NCBI RefSeq assembly: GCF_000691525.1
Contig: NZ_JMDW01000003.1
Location: 310,001 to 374,000 of the forward strand
Direction of reading: 5' to 3'
Source of the DNA: Mycolicibacterium neoaurum ATCC 25795
GTDB taxonomy: Bacteria > Actinomycetota > Actinomycetes > Mycobacteriales > Mycobacteriaceae
Length of the DNA: 64,000 bases
The translations under genes were made by a program, and so were the position numbers. The stretch's first letter is position 1. Each line of letters starts with the position of its first letter. Below, piece after piece: positions 16,693 to 24,683 of the stretch. A model generated the notes under the pieces. The model saw only the letters and a program-made list of their open reading frames with translations, had not been told where the DNA came from and searched no databases.

Positions 16693-17241
16693 GTGAACGA
16701 CGAGCAGGTGGTCCTACTTGACGATGCGGGCAGGACGATCGGCAGTGCCGACAAGGCCACCGTCCATCACGCACACACCCCGTTGCACCTCGGCTTCTCG
16801 TGCTATCTCTTCGACGATGACGGCCGCGTGCTGCTGACCCGGCGGGCGCTGACCAAGCGCACCTGGCCTGGGGTGTGGACCAACTCGTTCTGCGGGCACC
16901 CCGGCCCACACGAGCCGACGGTGGACGCGGTGCATCGTCGCGCTCAGCAGGAACTCGGCACCACCGTGCGCGACGTGCACTGCATTCTGCCCGAGTTCCG
17001 GTATCGCGCGACCGCGGCCGATGGGACGGTGGAGAACGAGCTGTGCCCGGTGTTCTGCGCCCTGATCGACGGACCGCTGGACGTGGTACCCGAGGAAGTG
17101 ATGGACACCGCGTGGGTGCATTGGCCCGAGATCCGCACGGCGGCACAGCTGGGTTGGGCGATCAGCCCCTGGGCGCAGACTCAGGTTCCGTTGCTCGACG
17201 CGGCTGATCTTCCGTCATGGGCGCGGCGCTCGGCGGCTTGA
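16693..17241 (+). CDS. idi: Isopentenyl-diphosphate delta-isomerase (type I)
   Basis: A 182-residue Nudix-fold isomerase that interconverts IPP and DMAPP, supplying prenyl precursors for the neighbouring carotenoid genes. The active-site TNSFCGHPGPHE carries the catalytic Cys, and the Nudix-like helix (AVHRRAQQELG) and ENELCPVF with the second catalytic Glu are present. It starts with GTG at 16693. Its last 80 bases overlap the 3' end of the convergent Rieske gene, so the two mRNAs would be antisense to each other there. Confidence 0.93.
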   Translation: MNDEQVVLLDDAGRTIGSADKATVHHAHTPLHLGFSCYLFDDDGRVLLTRRALTKRTWPGVWTNSFCGHPGPHEPTVDAVHRRAQQELGTTVRDVHCILPEFRYRATAADGTVENELCPVFCALIDGPLDVVPEEVMDTAWVHWPEIRTAAQLGWAISPWAQTQVPLLDAADLPSWARRSAA

Positions 17242-18235
17242 GCAACTCCGCGGTGCCGTCGCCGTCCTGGCGGCGGACCTGCTGAAGCCGCTCGGCATAC
17301 TCCAGGTCATCGCGCCAGAGCCGGTGTGCGGCATGGCGCATGAACGGGGTGATCAGGCCTTGCACGCGTCCGGCACGCGCGAAGCCCGGTCGGTCCGAGT
17401 GCGCGATGACGGCCTCGATGACCCTGCTCTGCGGTCCGCCGTCCCGACCATTGCGCAACGGTGTCGCGTGGGTTTCCACCACGCTGCCGCACCCCTCACC
17501 TTCGATGATGCGCATCGTCAGGGTGCGTGGCTCCGGACTGGTGAACTCGGCGATGACCGGAATGCCCAATCTGCCGAGCCGAAAGGTGACCGCGACGAGG
17601 AAGCGGTCCTCTTCCTCGGGTAGGTCCAGATCCGTTGGCGGAGCGCTGAGCACCTCGAGCTGGGTGAAGGAGTACGGATGAAACCAGGCGCCGTGCCAGG
17701 GATCCATCCTGTTGGCGATGATGTCCTCGGGTTGGCAGTCACCGGTCATGGCGGCGACGGCAGAAATCCGCGGCAGCCCCGGCCGCGCCGGAAGAATCGG
17801 TGCCGCGGTGGGGGTTTCACCGCCGATGCGGTCGAGCCGAACCCAGACCAGTACACCGTCGTCGTGGATCGGAACCGCCGACCAGTCCGCGCGGGACCGC
17901 CCGGTCAACTGGAGCCCGTGCCACGGGCAGATCAGGTTGCCCCGCTCGACCACACCGGTACACAGGTCGGCTCCCAGGTGCGGGCACCGTGCCGGACCTG
18001 CGCGCAGTTCACCGTCGCCGTTGCGCCAGCAGACCAGTTCGGCACCGGCGACGGTGGCGGCGAAGGGTTTGGCGGTGATGTCGGTGCTCGCGCCCACCAC
18101 ATACCAGTTGCCGCTGGGTCGGTTCTGCGATCGCTTCAGTGCGGCGTCGATCACCGCGGGTTCGGCCTGCCGGAAGGTCGGCTTCTGCTGGCTCCACGGA
18201 GTGCGCGGGAGTAGTCGGAACGGCCACGCCTTCAT
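17162..18235 (-). CDS. Rieske [2Fe-2S] protein of the carotenoid cluster (DUF5914 type)
   Basis: A 357-residue protein with a Rieske motif CPHLGAD...CPWHG: Cys84, His86, Cys103, His106 from the ATG. Its C-terminal half (about 150-330) is not a standard aromatic-ring-hydroxylase domain but matches the DUF5914-type partner found next to crt genes in pigmented actinobacteria, including RMDPWHGAWFHPYSF. It likely oxidises a carotenoid or its precursor using electrons from an unlinked reductase; substrate unknown. The ATG overlaps the crtU stop as ATGA (18232-18235). The last 27 residues are low-complexity and overlap idi in antisense. Confidence 0.75.
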   Translation of the reverse strand: MKAWPFRLLPRTPWSQQKPTFRQAEPAVIDAALKRSQNRPSGNWYVVGASTDITAKPFAATVAGAELVCWRNGDGELRAGPARCPHLGADLCTGVVERGNLICPWHGLQLTGRSRADWSAVPIHDDGVLVWVRLDRIGGETPTAAPILPARPGLPRISAVAAMTGDCQPEDIIANRMDPWHGAWFHPYSFTQLEVLSAPPTDLDLPEEEDRFLVAVTFRLGRLGIPVIAEFTSPEPRTLTMRIIEGEGCGSVVETHATPLRNGRDGGPQSRVIEAVIAHSDRPGFARAGRVQGLITPFMRHAAHRLWRDDLEYAERLQQVRRQDGDGTAELLKPPSAAPMTEDQPRRATEPESAPRG

Positions 18236-19767
18236 GTCCACACCCGCCCTTCGACCCGTTCGGCGAAGTACCGCAGGACTGCTGACCTGCCGCGCACCGG
18301 TACCGTGAAGATGTCGTGCCCGCGTACCCCGAAACGTTCGAGCAGGGTATTGGCGGCAAAGACGCCGGTCGTCGCCGCACGTTCCATCAGCGCCACCGGA
18401 AGATCGATGCGGATCCCGTCACCGGCAAGCACCAGTCCGTCCTGAGGCGTGCGAACGCCGGGCCGGCCGGCGAAGTCACCGGGCGCCAGGCGCGGGCAGT
18501 CGTTGCGGCACAGCGTGATCTCGTGGACCACCCGGGCATCGGCTGTCTCGGGGAAAAGCTCGTACAACCGACTGTCCAGAGCTTTCCGGACTTCCGGGCT
18601 GTCCTCGCTGATCGAGTAGGCGTGCAGTTCCACCACGGACCCGCCGTGCTGGTCGGCCCAATCCGCCGCTTCCCGCTCATAGCGTTCCAGCACGCTGATG
18701 TTGTCCAGCGGTGGCAGGCCGCCGGTGCCGAGGAACGCGGGCCGCTCGGAGCGGACCGGCCGGTCCAGCCAGAGGCGGCGGACCAGGAACGGTGCAGCGG
18801 TACCGAGATCAGCCACCGCAGAACGCCATTGCGCATCGCCCAGACCGGGGGAGTCGGAGACGATGCGTTGCAGCGCGGGCACCTCGGTGGCCAGGACCAC
18901 ACCGTCGACGCGTAGCGCATCAAAGGACTCGCCGGTGACGAGGAAGCGACCCGCATCATCGGTGGTTATGTTGGTGGCGGCCACGCCGGTACGGACATCG
19001 GCCCCGTGCCGCAACAGGTAGCGCTCCAACGGCTTCCACAGGGCAACGTCGAAGTTCTCGGCGGCCACGTCGAACACCAGTCCCTCGCTGGAGCCGAGGA
19101 AGTAGATGTGGAACATGGTGGCCAGTTCGGCCGCCGACAGGCCGTCCGGTCGGGTGAAGAAGCTGCGTGAGAACACCTCGAAGGCGAGATGCTGTGCCGC
19201 GGTGGGGAAGTTGATATCCCGCAGGAATGTCTCGGCATCGGAATCATCGAGCTGCCAATATGTTTCGGGCACCGATACCGAGGCCAACGGGGCTGCCGCC
19301 CTCGCGTCGAGGCGGATCAGATCGCGCAGCCGAAAGGTGGGGCTGCGTAATGCGAAAGCCATGGCGTTCAGCGGTGGGGTGCCGGGCAGGCCGCGGAAGG
19401 TGTCGCGTCGGCCCTGACCGTCCACGAGCGGGTAGTCGTCGAGGGGGGTGAACATGGACAGTTCGGGGTCGACCCTGCGCAGCACATTGCGCAGGTTGTA
19501 GTACTGCCGGAAGAACGCGTGGAAGCCGCGATTCATCGCCAGACGCGAACCGTCGGGCGTGGTTTCGGTCCATCCGCCGACGCGACCACCCAGATAATGC
19601 TCGCGCTCGAACAGGTGCACGGCGACCCCACGATCGGCCAGCGCAGTGGCCGCACTCAGTCCGGCGATGCCCCCACCGATCACGGCGACGGCGGGACGGT
19701 CGGCGAGATAGGCCCCGTGTGGCTGGCCGGGCCCGGCGCGATGGCGGACGCGGCGACGATCGGTCAT
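18232..19767 (-). CDS. crtU: CrtU-like FAD-dependent carotenoid desaturase/methyl-shift enzyme
   Basis: A 511-residue FAD enzyme of the phytoene-desaturase superfamily. It has an N-terminal dinucleotide fold (VIGGGIAGLSAATAL, about 14-28), LFEREHYLGGRVGG, and the signature RGFHAFFRQYYNLR near 65-80 typical of CrtU (beta-carotene desaturase/methyltransferase), plus a C-terminal LAGDGIRIDLPVALMERA flavin segment. CrtU turns beta-ionone rings into aromatic phi rings, giving isorenieratene (leprotene), a known mycobacterial pigment. The ATG at 19767 overlaps the methyltransferase stop as ATGA. It is next to the Rieske gene. The assignment to CrtU rather than another CrtI-like oxidase is likely but not certain. 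Confidence 0.72.
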   Translation of the reverse strand: MTDRRRVRHRAGPGQPHGAYLADRPAVAVIGGGIAGLSAATALADRGVAVHLFEREHYLGGRVGGWTETTPDGSRLAMNRGFHAFFRQYYNLRNVLRRVDPELSMFTPLDDYPLVDGQGRRDTFRGLPGTPPLNAMAFALRSPTFRLRDLIRLDARAAAPLASVSVPETYWQLDDSDAETFLRDINFPTAAQHLAFEVFSRSFFTRPDGLSAAELATMFHIYFLGSSEGLVFDVAAENFDVALWKPLERYLLRHGADVRTGVAATNITTDDAGRFLVTGESFDALRVDGVVLATEVPALQRIVSDSPGLGDAQWRSAVADLGTAAPFLVRRLWLDRPVRSERPAFLGTGGLPPLDNISVLERYEREAADWADQHGGSVVELHAYSISEDSPEVRKALDSRLYELFPETADARVVHEITLCRNDCPRLAPGDFAGRPGVRTPQDGLVLAGDGIRIDLPVALMERAATTGVFAANTLLERFGVRGHDIFTVPVRGRSAVLRYFAERVEGRVWT

Positions 19768-20468
19768 GATGCCGCCCTGCCGAGGAAGGTGTGCACGATA
19801 CCGCGCTGCCAACCGGGCATAGTCATGCTGTGCACATCGGTGAAGCCGTTGCGCTGCAACCGCTCCCGGAACTGGGTTACACCGTCGAAGTCGTTGACGC
19901 TGCGACGCAGATAACGATAGAGATCGGCGTCACCGGTGCGGACTCGGCCCGCCGGGATGATGACCGCGGCACACACCGCGTTCCAGAGGATGCCGGCAGC
20001 TCGCGAGTCACGGACCGAGTACTCGTGGGCGGCGAAGACACTTCCCGGGGAAAGCATGCCAAGCAGCATACGCAGCACCGGATCGGGGTCGGGCAGATTG
20101 CGCACCAGGTAGGCCGCCAGGATGCCGTCGAACGGGCCGTTCACCCCCGCCTGCGCCAGGTCCTCGGCCCGGCTGTGCACGAAGGACACCGTGGACGGCC
20201 AGCGCTTGGCGCGGGCTTGGTCGAGCATGCCTGCCGAACCGTCGACACCGATGATCTCGGCATGCGGGGCGACATGCAGTAGGGCCGCAGTGGACGCGCC
20301 GGTGCCGCAACCGATATCGAGCAATCGCAGCCCACGCCCACCATCGCGGATTCCCATGCGCTGCGCCGAGAGGCGGAGATGACGGTGATATCCGGGATTT
20401 GCGCCGACCAGGCCGTCATAGGCCGCCGCACCTGCGTCGAAGGCCTCGGGAACGTCGTATGTGCTCAC
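19764..20468 (-). CDS. SAM-dependent methyltransferase of the carotenoid cluster (CrtT-like)
   Basis: A class I methyltransferase of about 234 residues. The SAM-binding glycine loop is LLDIGCGTGAST, followed by the acidic IIGVDGSAGML and a motif-II-like FDGILAAYLVRNLPDPD, similar to UbiE/MenG methylases. The C-terminal part (RTGDADLYRYLRRSVNDFDG) is conserved in crt-linked homologues. It may methylate a carotenoid or quinone; in Streptomyces a methyltransferase (CrtT) sits beside crtU, but its substrate is unproven. The GTG at 20468 overlaps the crtB stop as GTGA, and the gene ends by overlapping crtU. Confidence 0.75.
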   Translation of the reverse strand: MSTYDVPEAFDAGAAAYDGLVGANPGYHRHLRLSAQRMGIRDGGRGLRLLDIGCGTGASTAALLHVAPHAEIIGVDGSAGMLDQARAKRWPSTVSFVHSRAEDLAQAGVNGPFDGILAAYLVRNLPDPDPVLRMLLGMLSPGSVFAAHEYSVRDSRAAGILWNAVCAAVIIPAGRVRTGDADLYRYLRRSVNDFDGVTQFRERLQRNGFTDVHSMTMPGWQRGIVHTFLGRAAS

Positions 20469-21409
20469 GCCGCCTGCCGGATACGGGCGCGCCACGCCGC
20501 GGCAAGCCCGCGTGCGGCGACCTGCAGACGCCGTCCGTTGGACACGGTGGCCCGCTGCGTGAAAACCTCGAAGTCGATCTCCTCGATGCGATCCAGGATC
20601 TCGGAGTACAGCGTCAGCGCGGCACGGATGCACGGCCGCGACTGTGGCCGCAGCATCGGGATGCCGAGTTCGGCCTGTCGATAGATGTCCCTGGTGATCG
20701 CGTGCTGCTCGACCAGCGCCGCTCGGAGCCTCGCGTCGGTACGCCGATTACGCTGGCACCAGTACAGCACCTCACGGTCCACACCGTGTGCGGCGATTTC
20801 ATCAGCGGGCAGGTATACGCGGCCGCGGGTGAGATCCTCATCGATGTCCCGGAGGAAGTTGGTGAGCTGGAACGCTTTTCCGAGCGCGGCGGCATGCGGC
20901 GCGGCCTCGGCGGTGGGGACCACGGTGCCGAGGATGGGCAGCAACTGTAAACCGATGACCTCGGCCGACCCGTAGACGTAGCGGTCCAACGCGGCCCGGT
21001 CCGGGTAGTCGCTGATCGTCAGATCCATCCGCATGGAGGACAGGAAATCCTCGAAAAGCTGCCATGGCAGACCGTAGTGGCGGGCGGTATCGACGACCGC
21101 GTCGAGCACCGGGTCGTCACCTGCCATCCGGTTATCGACCAGCCTGCTGTACAGCGCATCCGAGAGCTCACGCAGCTCGTCCTCGCGCTCGGTGGCGGTG
21201 CGATCGTCGAATCCGTCGAGCACGTCGTCGGCACGACGGGCAAAACCGTACAGCGCGTGTACTGCCGGGCGTTGGCCCGGCGCCAGCAACCGCGTCGCCA
21301 GAAAGAAGGTCTTGCCGTGCGCGGCGTTGAGCGCCCGGCAGCGTTGATACGCCTGACGCAGTTCCCTGCCCTGTACACCCGCTGCATCGAGCTCTGAGCC
21401 GAGCATCAT
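20465..21409 (-). CDS. crtB: Phytoene synthase
   Basis: A phytoene synthase of about 314 residues that condenses two geranylgeranyl diphosphates head-to-head, the first committed step of carotenoid synthesis. It has the two aspartate-rich magnesium sites, ADDVLDGFDD near 75-84 and NFLRDIDEDLTRGRVYLP near 186-203, and the YCYxVAG-type region as YVYGSAEVIG. The double ATG at 21409/21406 follows an AGGAGG ribosome-binding site and lies 10 bp after the crtI stop; a longer frame to 21559 would run into crtI. It is central in the leftward crt operon. Confidence 0.95.
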   Translation of the reverse strand: MMLGSELDAAGVQGRELRQAYQRCRALNAAHGKTFFLATRLLAPGQRPAVHALYGFARRADDVLDGFDDRTATEREDELRELSDALYSRLVDNRMAGDDPVLDAVVDTARHYGLPWQLFEDFLSSMRMDLTISDYPDRAALDRYVYGSAEVIGLQLLPILGTVVPTAEAAPHAAALGKAFQLTNFLRDIDEDLTRGRVYLPADEIAAHGVDREVLYWCQRNRRTDARLRAALVEQHAITRDIYRQAELGIPMLRPQSRPCIRAALTLYSEILDRIEEIDFEVFTQRATVSNGRRLQVAARGLAAAWRARIRQAA

Positions 21410-21419
21410 CTGGTCCTCC

Positions 21420-22931
21420 TCATCGGGTGAAAATTCGGGGACGGACCGAGGTATCGGCTCCGGTGATTCGGTCGGCGGCCAGGCGGCCGGAGACGATGGC
21501 GGTCGGGATCCCGACACCGGGAACGGTCGAGGAGCCGGCGAGGATGGCGTTGGCGACACCGCGCACGGTGTTGGCGGGACGGAACGGACCGGTCTGCCCG
21601 AAGGTGTGCGCCAAGGCGAACGGTGTTCCGGCGATCATGCCCTGACGGGCCCAGTCCTGTGGGGTCACCACGTCGAGGACCTGCGGGTCGGCGATCACGT
21701 CCGGCAATCGCCCGGCCAAGGTCTCCAGCATGTGCGAGGTGTACTGATCGCGCTGTCCGTCCCAGTCGCGTGCGCCGACATCCAGATTGGGTGTCGGGGC
21801 GAGGACATACAGCAGGTCCCTGCCGTCCGGCGCGAGGCTCGGGTCCGCCGCGGTGGGGCGGGTGACCAGCAGCGACGGGTCCACCATGGGCACACCCTCG
21901 TCGATGATCTCCTCGAAGGTGCGCGCCCATTCGTTGCCGAACAGGATGTTGTGGTGTGCGGCGCCGACGGCAGGATCGATTGCCCGGCAACCGATATGGG
22001 CGACCACTGCCGACGGCGCCGGCCGTAGCTTGGTCAGCCTTCGGGGACTACGTCCCAGCAGGCGATAGGTATCCGGCAGCTCGGTGGTCAGCACCACGGC
22101 GTCGGCAGCGAATCGGGCACCGGTGGCGGTGCGGACCGCGGTGATGCGATCGCCGGTGCGCTCCAACTCGGAGACCGGTGCGTCGTAGTGGAACTCGACT
22201 CCGGCGTCGGCCGCGGCGGCGGCCAGCGCATCGGGCAGTGCGCGCATCCCGCCCTTCGGGAAGTACACCCCGGAGATCGTGTCCATATAGGCGATCACGG
22301 CATAGGCGGCCAGTGCCCGCCGCGGTGGCACACCCGCGTAGAGAGCCTGGAAGGTGAAGACTCGGAGCAATCGCTCGTCGGTGATGAACCGCCGCACCAT
22401 CGTCTCCCAGCCGCGGAAACCGCCGATGGCGGCCAGCTTCGCCAGCTGCGGGGTCAGCAGCGACAGCGGGGAGTCGAAGTTCGACGAGATGAAGCCCTGG
22501 AACTCCACCTGATAGAGCGTGGTCAGCCAATCACGCAGGCGCAGATAGCCTTCGGCCTGGGTGCGACCGGCGAAGCGTTCGATCTCGGCGGCCATGACGG
22601 CCGCGTCACTGTGCACGTCGATACTGCTGCCGTCGGCGAAAGACGCCCGGTACGCCGGGTCGACCTGATGCAGCTCCAGGCGGTCGGCAGTGGATTCGCC
22701 GACCGCAGCGAAGGTCTCGTCGATGATGTCGGGCATGGTCAGCACCGTCGGACCGGTGTCGATGCGGTAGCCGGAGATGTCGGCGCGGCCCATCCGGCCG
22801 CCGGGATCCGACCCGCGTTCGACGACGGTGACCCGGCGACCCCTGCCGGCCAGGTGCAGCGCCGCCGAGAGTCCGGACAATCCGGCCCCCACCACGACCA
22901 CATGGTCGGTGCGACCAGCCACCGTGCGCAT
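21420..22931 (-). CDS. crtI: Phytoene desaturase
   Basis: A 503-residue FAD-dependent CrtI desaturase that introduces double bonds into phytoene, usually to lycopene. The N-terminal dinucleotide fold VVVGAGLSGLSAALHLAG is at 12-29, with GGRMG and DTGPTVLTMP just after. The C-terminal flavin motif reads GSSTVPGVGIPTAIVSGRLAA. Length is standard for CrtI. The ATG overlaps the crtE stop as TGATG (22929-22933), indicating coupling. Confidence 0.95.
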   Translation of the reverse strand: MRTVAGRTDHVVVVGAGLSGLSAALHLAGRGRRVTVVERGSDPGGRMGRADISGYRIDTGPTVLTMPDIIDETFAAVGESTADRLELHQVDPAYRASFADGSSIDVHSDAAVMAAEIERFAGRTQAEGYLRLRDWLTTLYQVEFQGFISSNFDSPLSLLTPQLAKLAAIGGFRGWETMVRRFITDERLLRVFTFQALYAGVPPRRALAAYAVIAYMDTISGVYFPKGGMRALPDALAAAAADAGVEFHYDAPVSELERTGDRITAVRTATGARFAADAVVLTTELPDTYRLLGRSPRRLTKLRPAPSAVVAHIGCRAIDPAVGAAHHNILFGNEWARTFEEIIDEGVPMVDPSLLVTRPTAADPSLAPDGRDLLYVLAPTPNLDVGARDWDGQRDQYTSHMLETLAGRLPDVIADPQVLDVVTPQDWARQGMIAGTPFALAHTFGQTGPFRPANTVRGVANAILAGSSTVPGVGIPTAIVSGRLAADRITGADTSVRPRIFTR

Positions 22932-24034
22932 CAGGCGGCCCGCTCGGTGCAGGCGGCGGCGGTCGCGACGAGCGCTGCGCGCACCTCCGGGTCGAGTGCA
23001 CCGGCCACACCGTCCAGAGCGGCCGTCGCCGCGGTGAATCGCGAATGGATCAGATCTTCGATCCGCTGCACCGTTCCCACCTCCGAGATCAAATTCTGCC
23101 AGCGAGCCATGTCGTCATCGCCGAGTCGCTCGGCGGTCATGAATTCCTTGAACTGACGCTGCTGGGCACCGGTGGCCAGTTCGTACGCGGCCACCACCAC
23201 GGTCGTCGCCTTGCGGGCCACCAGGTCGGTGCAGATCGGCTTACCGGTGGTCGCCGGGGCGCCGAAGACGCCGAGCAGGTCATCGCGTAATTGGAAAGCC
23301 TCGCCGATGTTCTCGCCGTAGCGGCCCAGAGCCTCCGATACCGCATCGTCGCAGCCGGCGAGCGCGGCCCCGATCTCAAGAGGCCTGCGCACGGTGTAGT
23401 TACCGGACTTGCGCCGGGCCACGTCCAGTACGCGGTCCAGGGTCGGGAAGCCTGCGGTGTCGTTGACCAGATCGGCGAACTGCCCGACGGCCAGTTCGGT
23501 GCGCATATCGTCATAGCGCGGCCAGGCCCGGGCCAGCGACTCGGCAGGCAGCCCGCATCGGCGCAACATCTGCTCGGCCCACACCAGGCACAGGTCGCCC
23601 AGCAGGACCGCGGCCGACTCGCCGAAACGTTCCGAGGACCCGGGCAGTCCGCGTTCGCGATGCCAGTCCTCGAAGGCCCGGTGTGCGCTCGGGCGTCCGC
23701 GTCGCATCGGCGACTCATCCATCACATCGTCCTGGAACAGGGCGAAGGCGTGCAGGAACTCCAAGCTGCCTGCCGCGCGGACGGCGGCGCGACTGCCGTC
23801 CGCCCCGGCCCGCCAGCCCAGATAGAGATAGGTCGACCGCAGACACTTGCCCTCGGCGAGCATCTCGCGCAGCACGCGTTCGGTGATGTCGACATGGCTG
23901 CCGCGTAGGGCGTCGGCGCAGGTGTCATCGAGGAAGTCGGACACGGCATCGAGGACATCTGCGCGCAGCGAAACAAGCCACGCAGGAGGTGGATCGCTGC
24001 GTGCGTGAAGCGCAGCCTGCATGCCTGAAGCCAT
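22931..24034 (-). CDS. crtE: Geranylgeranyl-diphosphate synthase-type polyprenyl synthetase
   Basis: A protein of about 367 residues with both aspartate-rich prenyltransferase motifs: DDVMDES at about 107-113 and LRDDLLGVFG near 250. It extends IPP/DMAPP chains, here most likely to geranylgeranyl diphosphate for CrtB; the chain length is inferred from context. Starts at 24034 (MASGMQAAL) or 24022 are both possible; the longer frame to 24295 crosses the promoter region. It is the first gene of the crt operon, about 260 bp from the divergent DUF5709 gene. A 12-bp perfect palindrome lies 5 bp upstream. Confidence 0.9.
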   Translation of the reverse strand: MASGMQAALHARSDPPPAWLVSLRADVLDAVSDFLDDTCADALRGSHVDITERVLREMLAEGKCLRSTYLYLGWRAGADGSRAAVRAAGSLEFLHAFALFQDDVMDESPMRRGRPSAHRAFEDWHRERGLPGSSERFGESAAVLLGDLCLVWAEQMLRRCGLPAESLARAWPRYDDMRTELAVGQFADLVNDTAGFPTLDRVLDVARRKSGNYTVRRPLEIGAALAGCDDAVSEALGRYGENIGEAFQLRDDLLGVFGAPATTGKPICTDLVARKATTVVVAAYELATGAQQRQFKEFMTAERLGDDDMARWQNLISEVGTVQRIEDLIHSRFTAATAALDGVAGALDPEVRAALVATAAACTERAA

Positions 24035-24039
24035 CGCGG

Positions 24040-24051
24040 GGGTACGTACCC
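24040..24051. promoter_or_regulatory. 12-bp perfect palindrome ahead of crtE
   Basis: GGGTACGTACCC lies 5 bp upstream of the crtE ATG at 24034. Read leftward it contains GGGTAC, the -10 half of a SigF-type promoter; SigF is known to govern carotenoid synthesis in M. smegmatis, but no good GGTTT -35 is seen. It may be an operator. The rest of the 259-bp gap to 24293 shows nothing else I can name. Confidence 0.4.
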
Positions 24052-24280
24052 GTTTATCGGTGTTTTCATGCCTGCCGGGGGAACGTTTTTCCCGGTGGAT
24101 GTGACTCTGTCCCACAGGGGGTTGGTTCGTTTCATCCGCGCTGTCGCGCGAGCCGGTGACCAACTCTGCGACATCCGAAGGGTGGTCCACCGTGACAACC
24201 CTATTCGTACCGACGACTTCCTGCTCGCAGCGTCTCGGCGGTCCGCTCGACGATCGGCGGCGCACGCCCGGCGCGATGAG

Positions 24281-24286
24281 TAGCGT
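24281..24286 (+). promoter_or_regulatory. Likely -10 box (TAGCGT) of a leaderless transcript
   Basis: TAGCGT ends 7 bases before the ATG at 24294, the spacing expected when transcription starts on the start codon. There is no ribosome-binding site, which fits. It supports ATG 24294 over the in-frame ATG at 24276. Confidence 0.45.
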
Positions 24287-24293
24287 TGTCGTC

Positions 24294-24683
24294 ATGACCG
24301 CAGAACTGCCCGAAGACGATCAGGGATACAGCCCGGAAGAAGAAGACCAACTCACGGCTGAGGACACCCTGCTCGACCGCGGCGTCGACGATCTGCTCGA
24401 CGAAGGCTATTCACCGCCCGAGCGCTGGCAGGAGCCGCGTGAGCACGAGAGCCTCGATGAGCGGCTGGCCGATGAGCAGCCCGACCCCGCGTTCGATGAG
24501 AACTACCGTCCCGATGAGCAGGCCGGTGACGACGAGGTGGGCGACCGGCGCTCCGGCCGGTTGGTGGCGCCCGACGAAGGCTCCGGGGTGGATACCGAAA
24601 AGGATCTGCTCGGCAGTGAGGTCGGCATCGACGGTGGTGCGGCGTCCGCCGAGGAGGCCGCCGTGCACATCATCGACGAGTAG
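24294..24683 (+). CDS. DUF5709-type acidic protein
   Basis: A 129-residue, very acidic, probably disordered protein, with repeated Y-S/R-P motifs: GYSPEEEDQLT, GYSPPERW, NYRPDEQAGDD. This repeat pattern and the RSGRLVAPDEG segment are typical of DUF5709 proteins in actinobacteria, whose function is unknown. The start ATG 24294 is supported by a -10-like TAGCGT 7 bases upstream. Its last 14 bases overlap the 3' end of the convergent MFS gene. It is divergent from crtE, so it shares that promoter gap. Confidence 0.7.
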   Translation: MTAELPEDDQGYSPEEEDQLTAEDTLLDRGVDDLLDEGYSPPERWQEPREHESLDERLADEQPDPAFDENYRPDEQAGDDEVGDRRSGRLVAPDEGSGVDTEKDLLGSEVGIDGGAASAEEAAVHIIDE

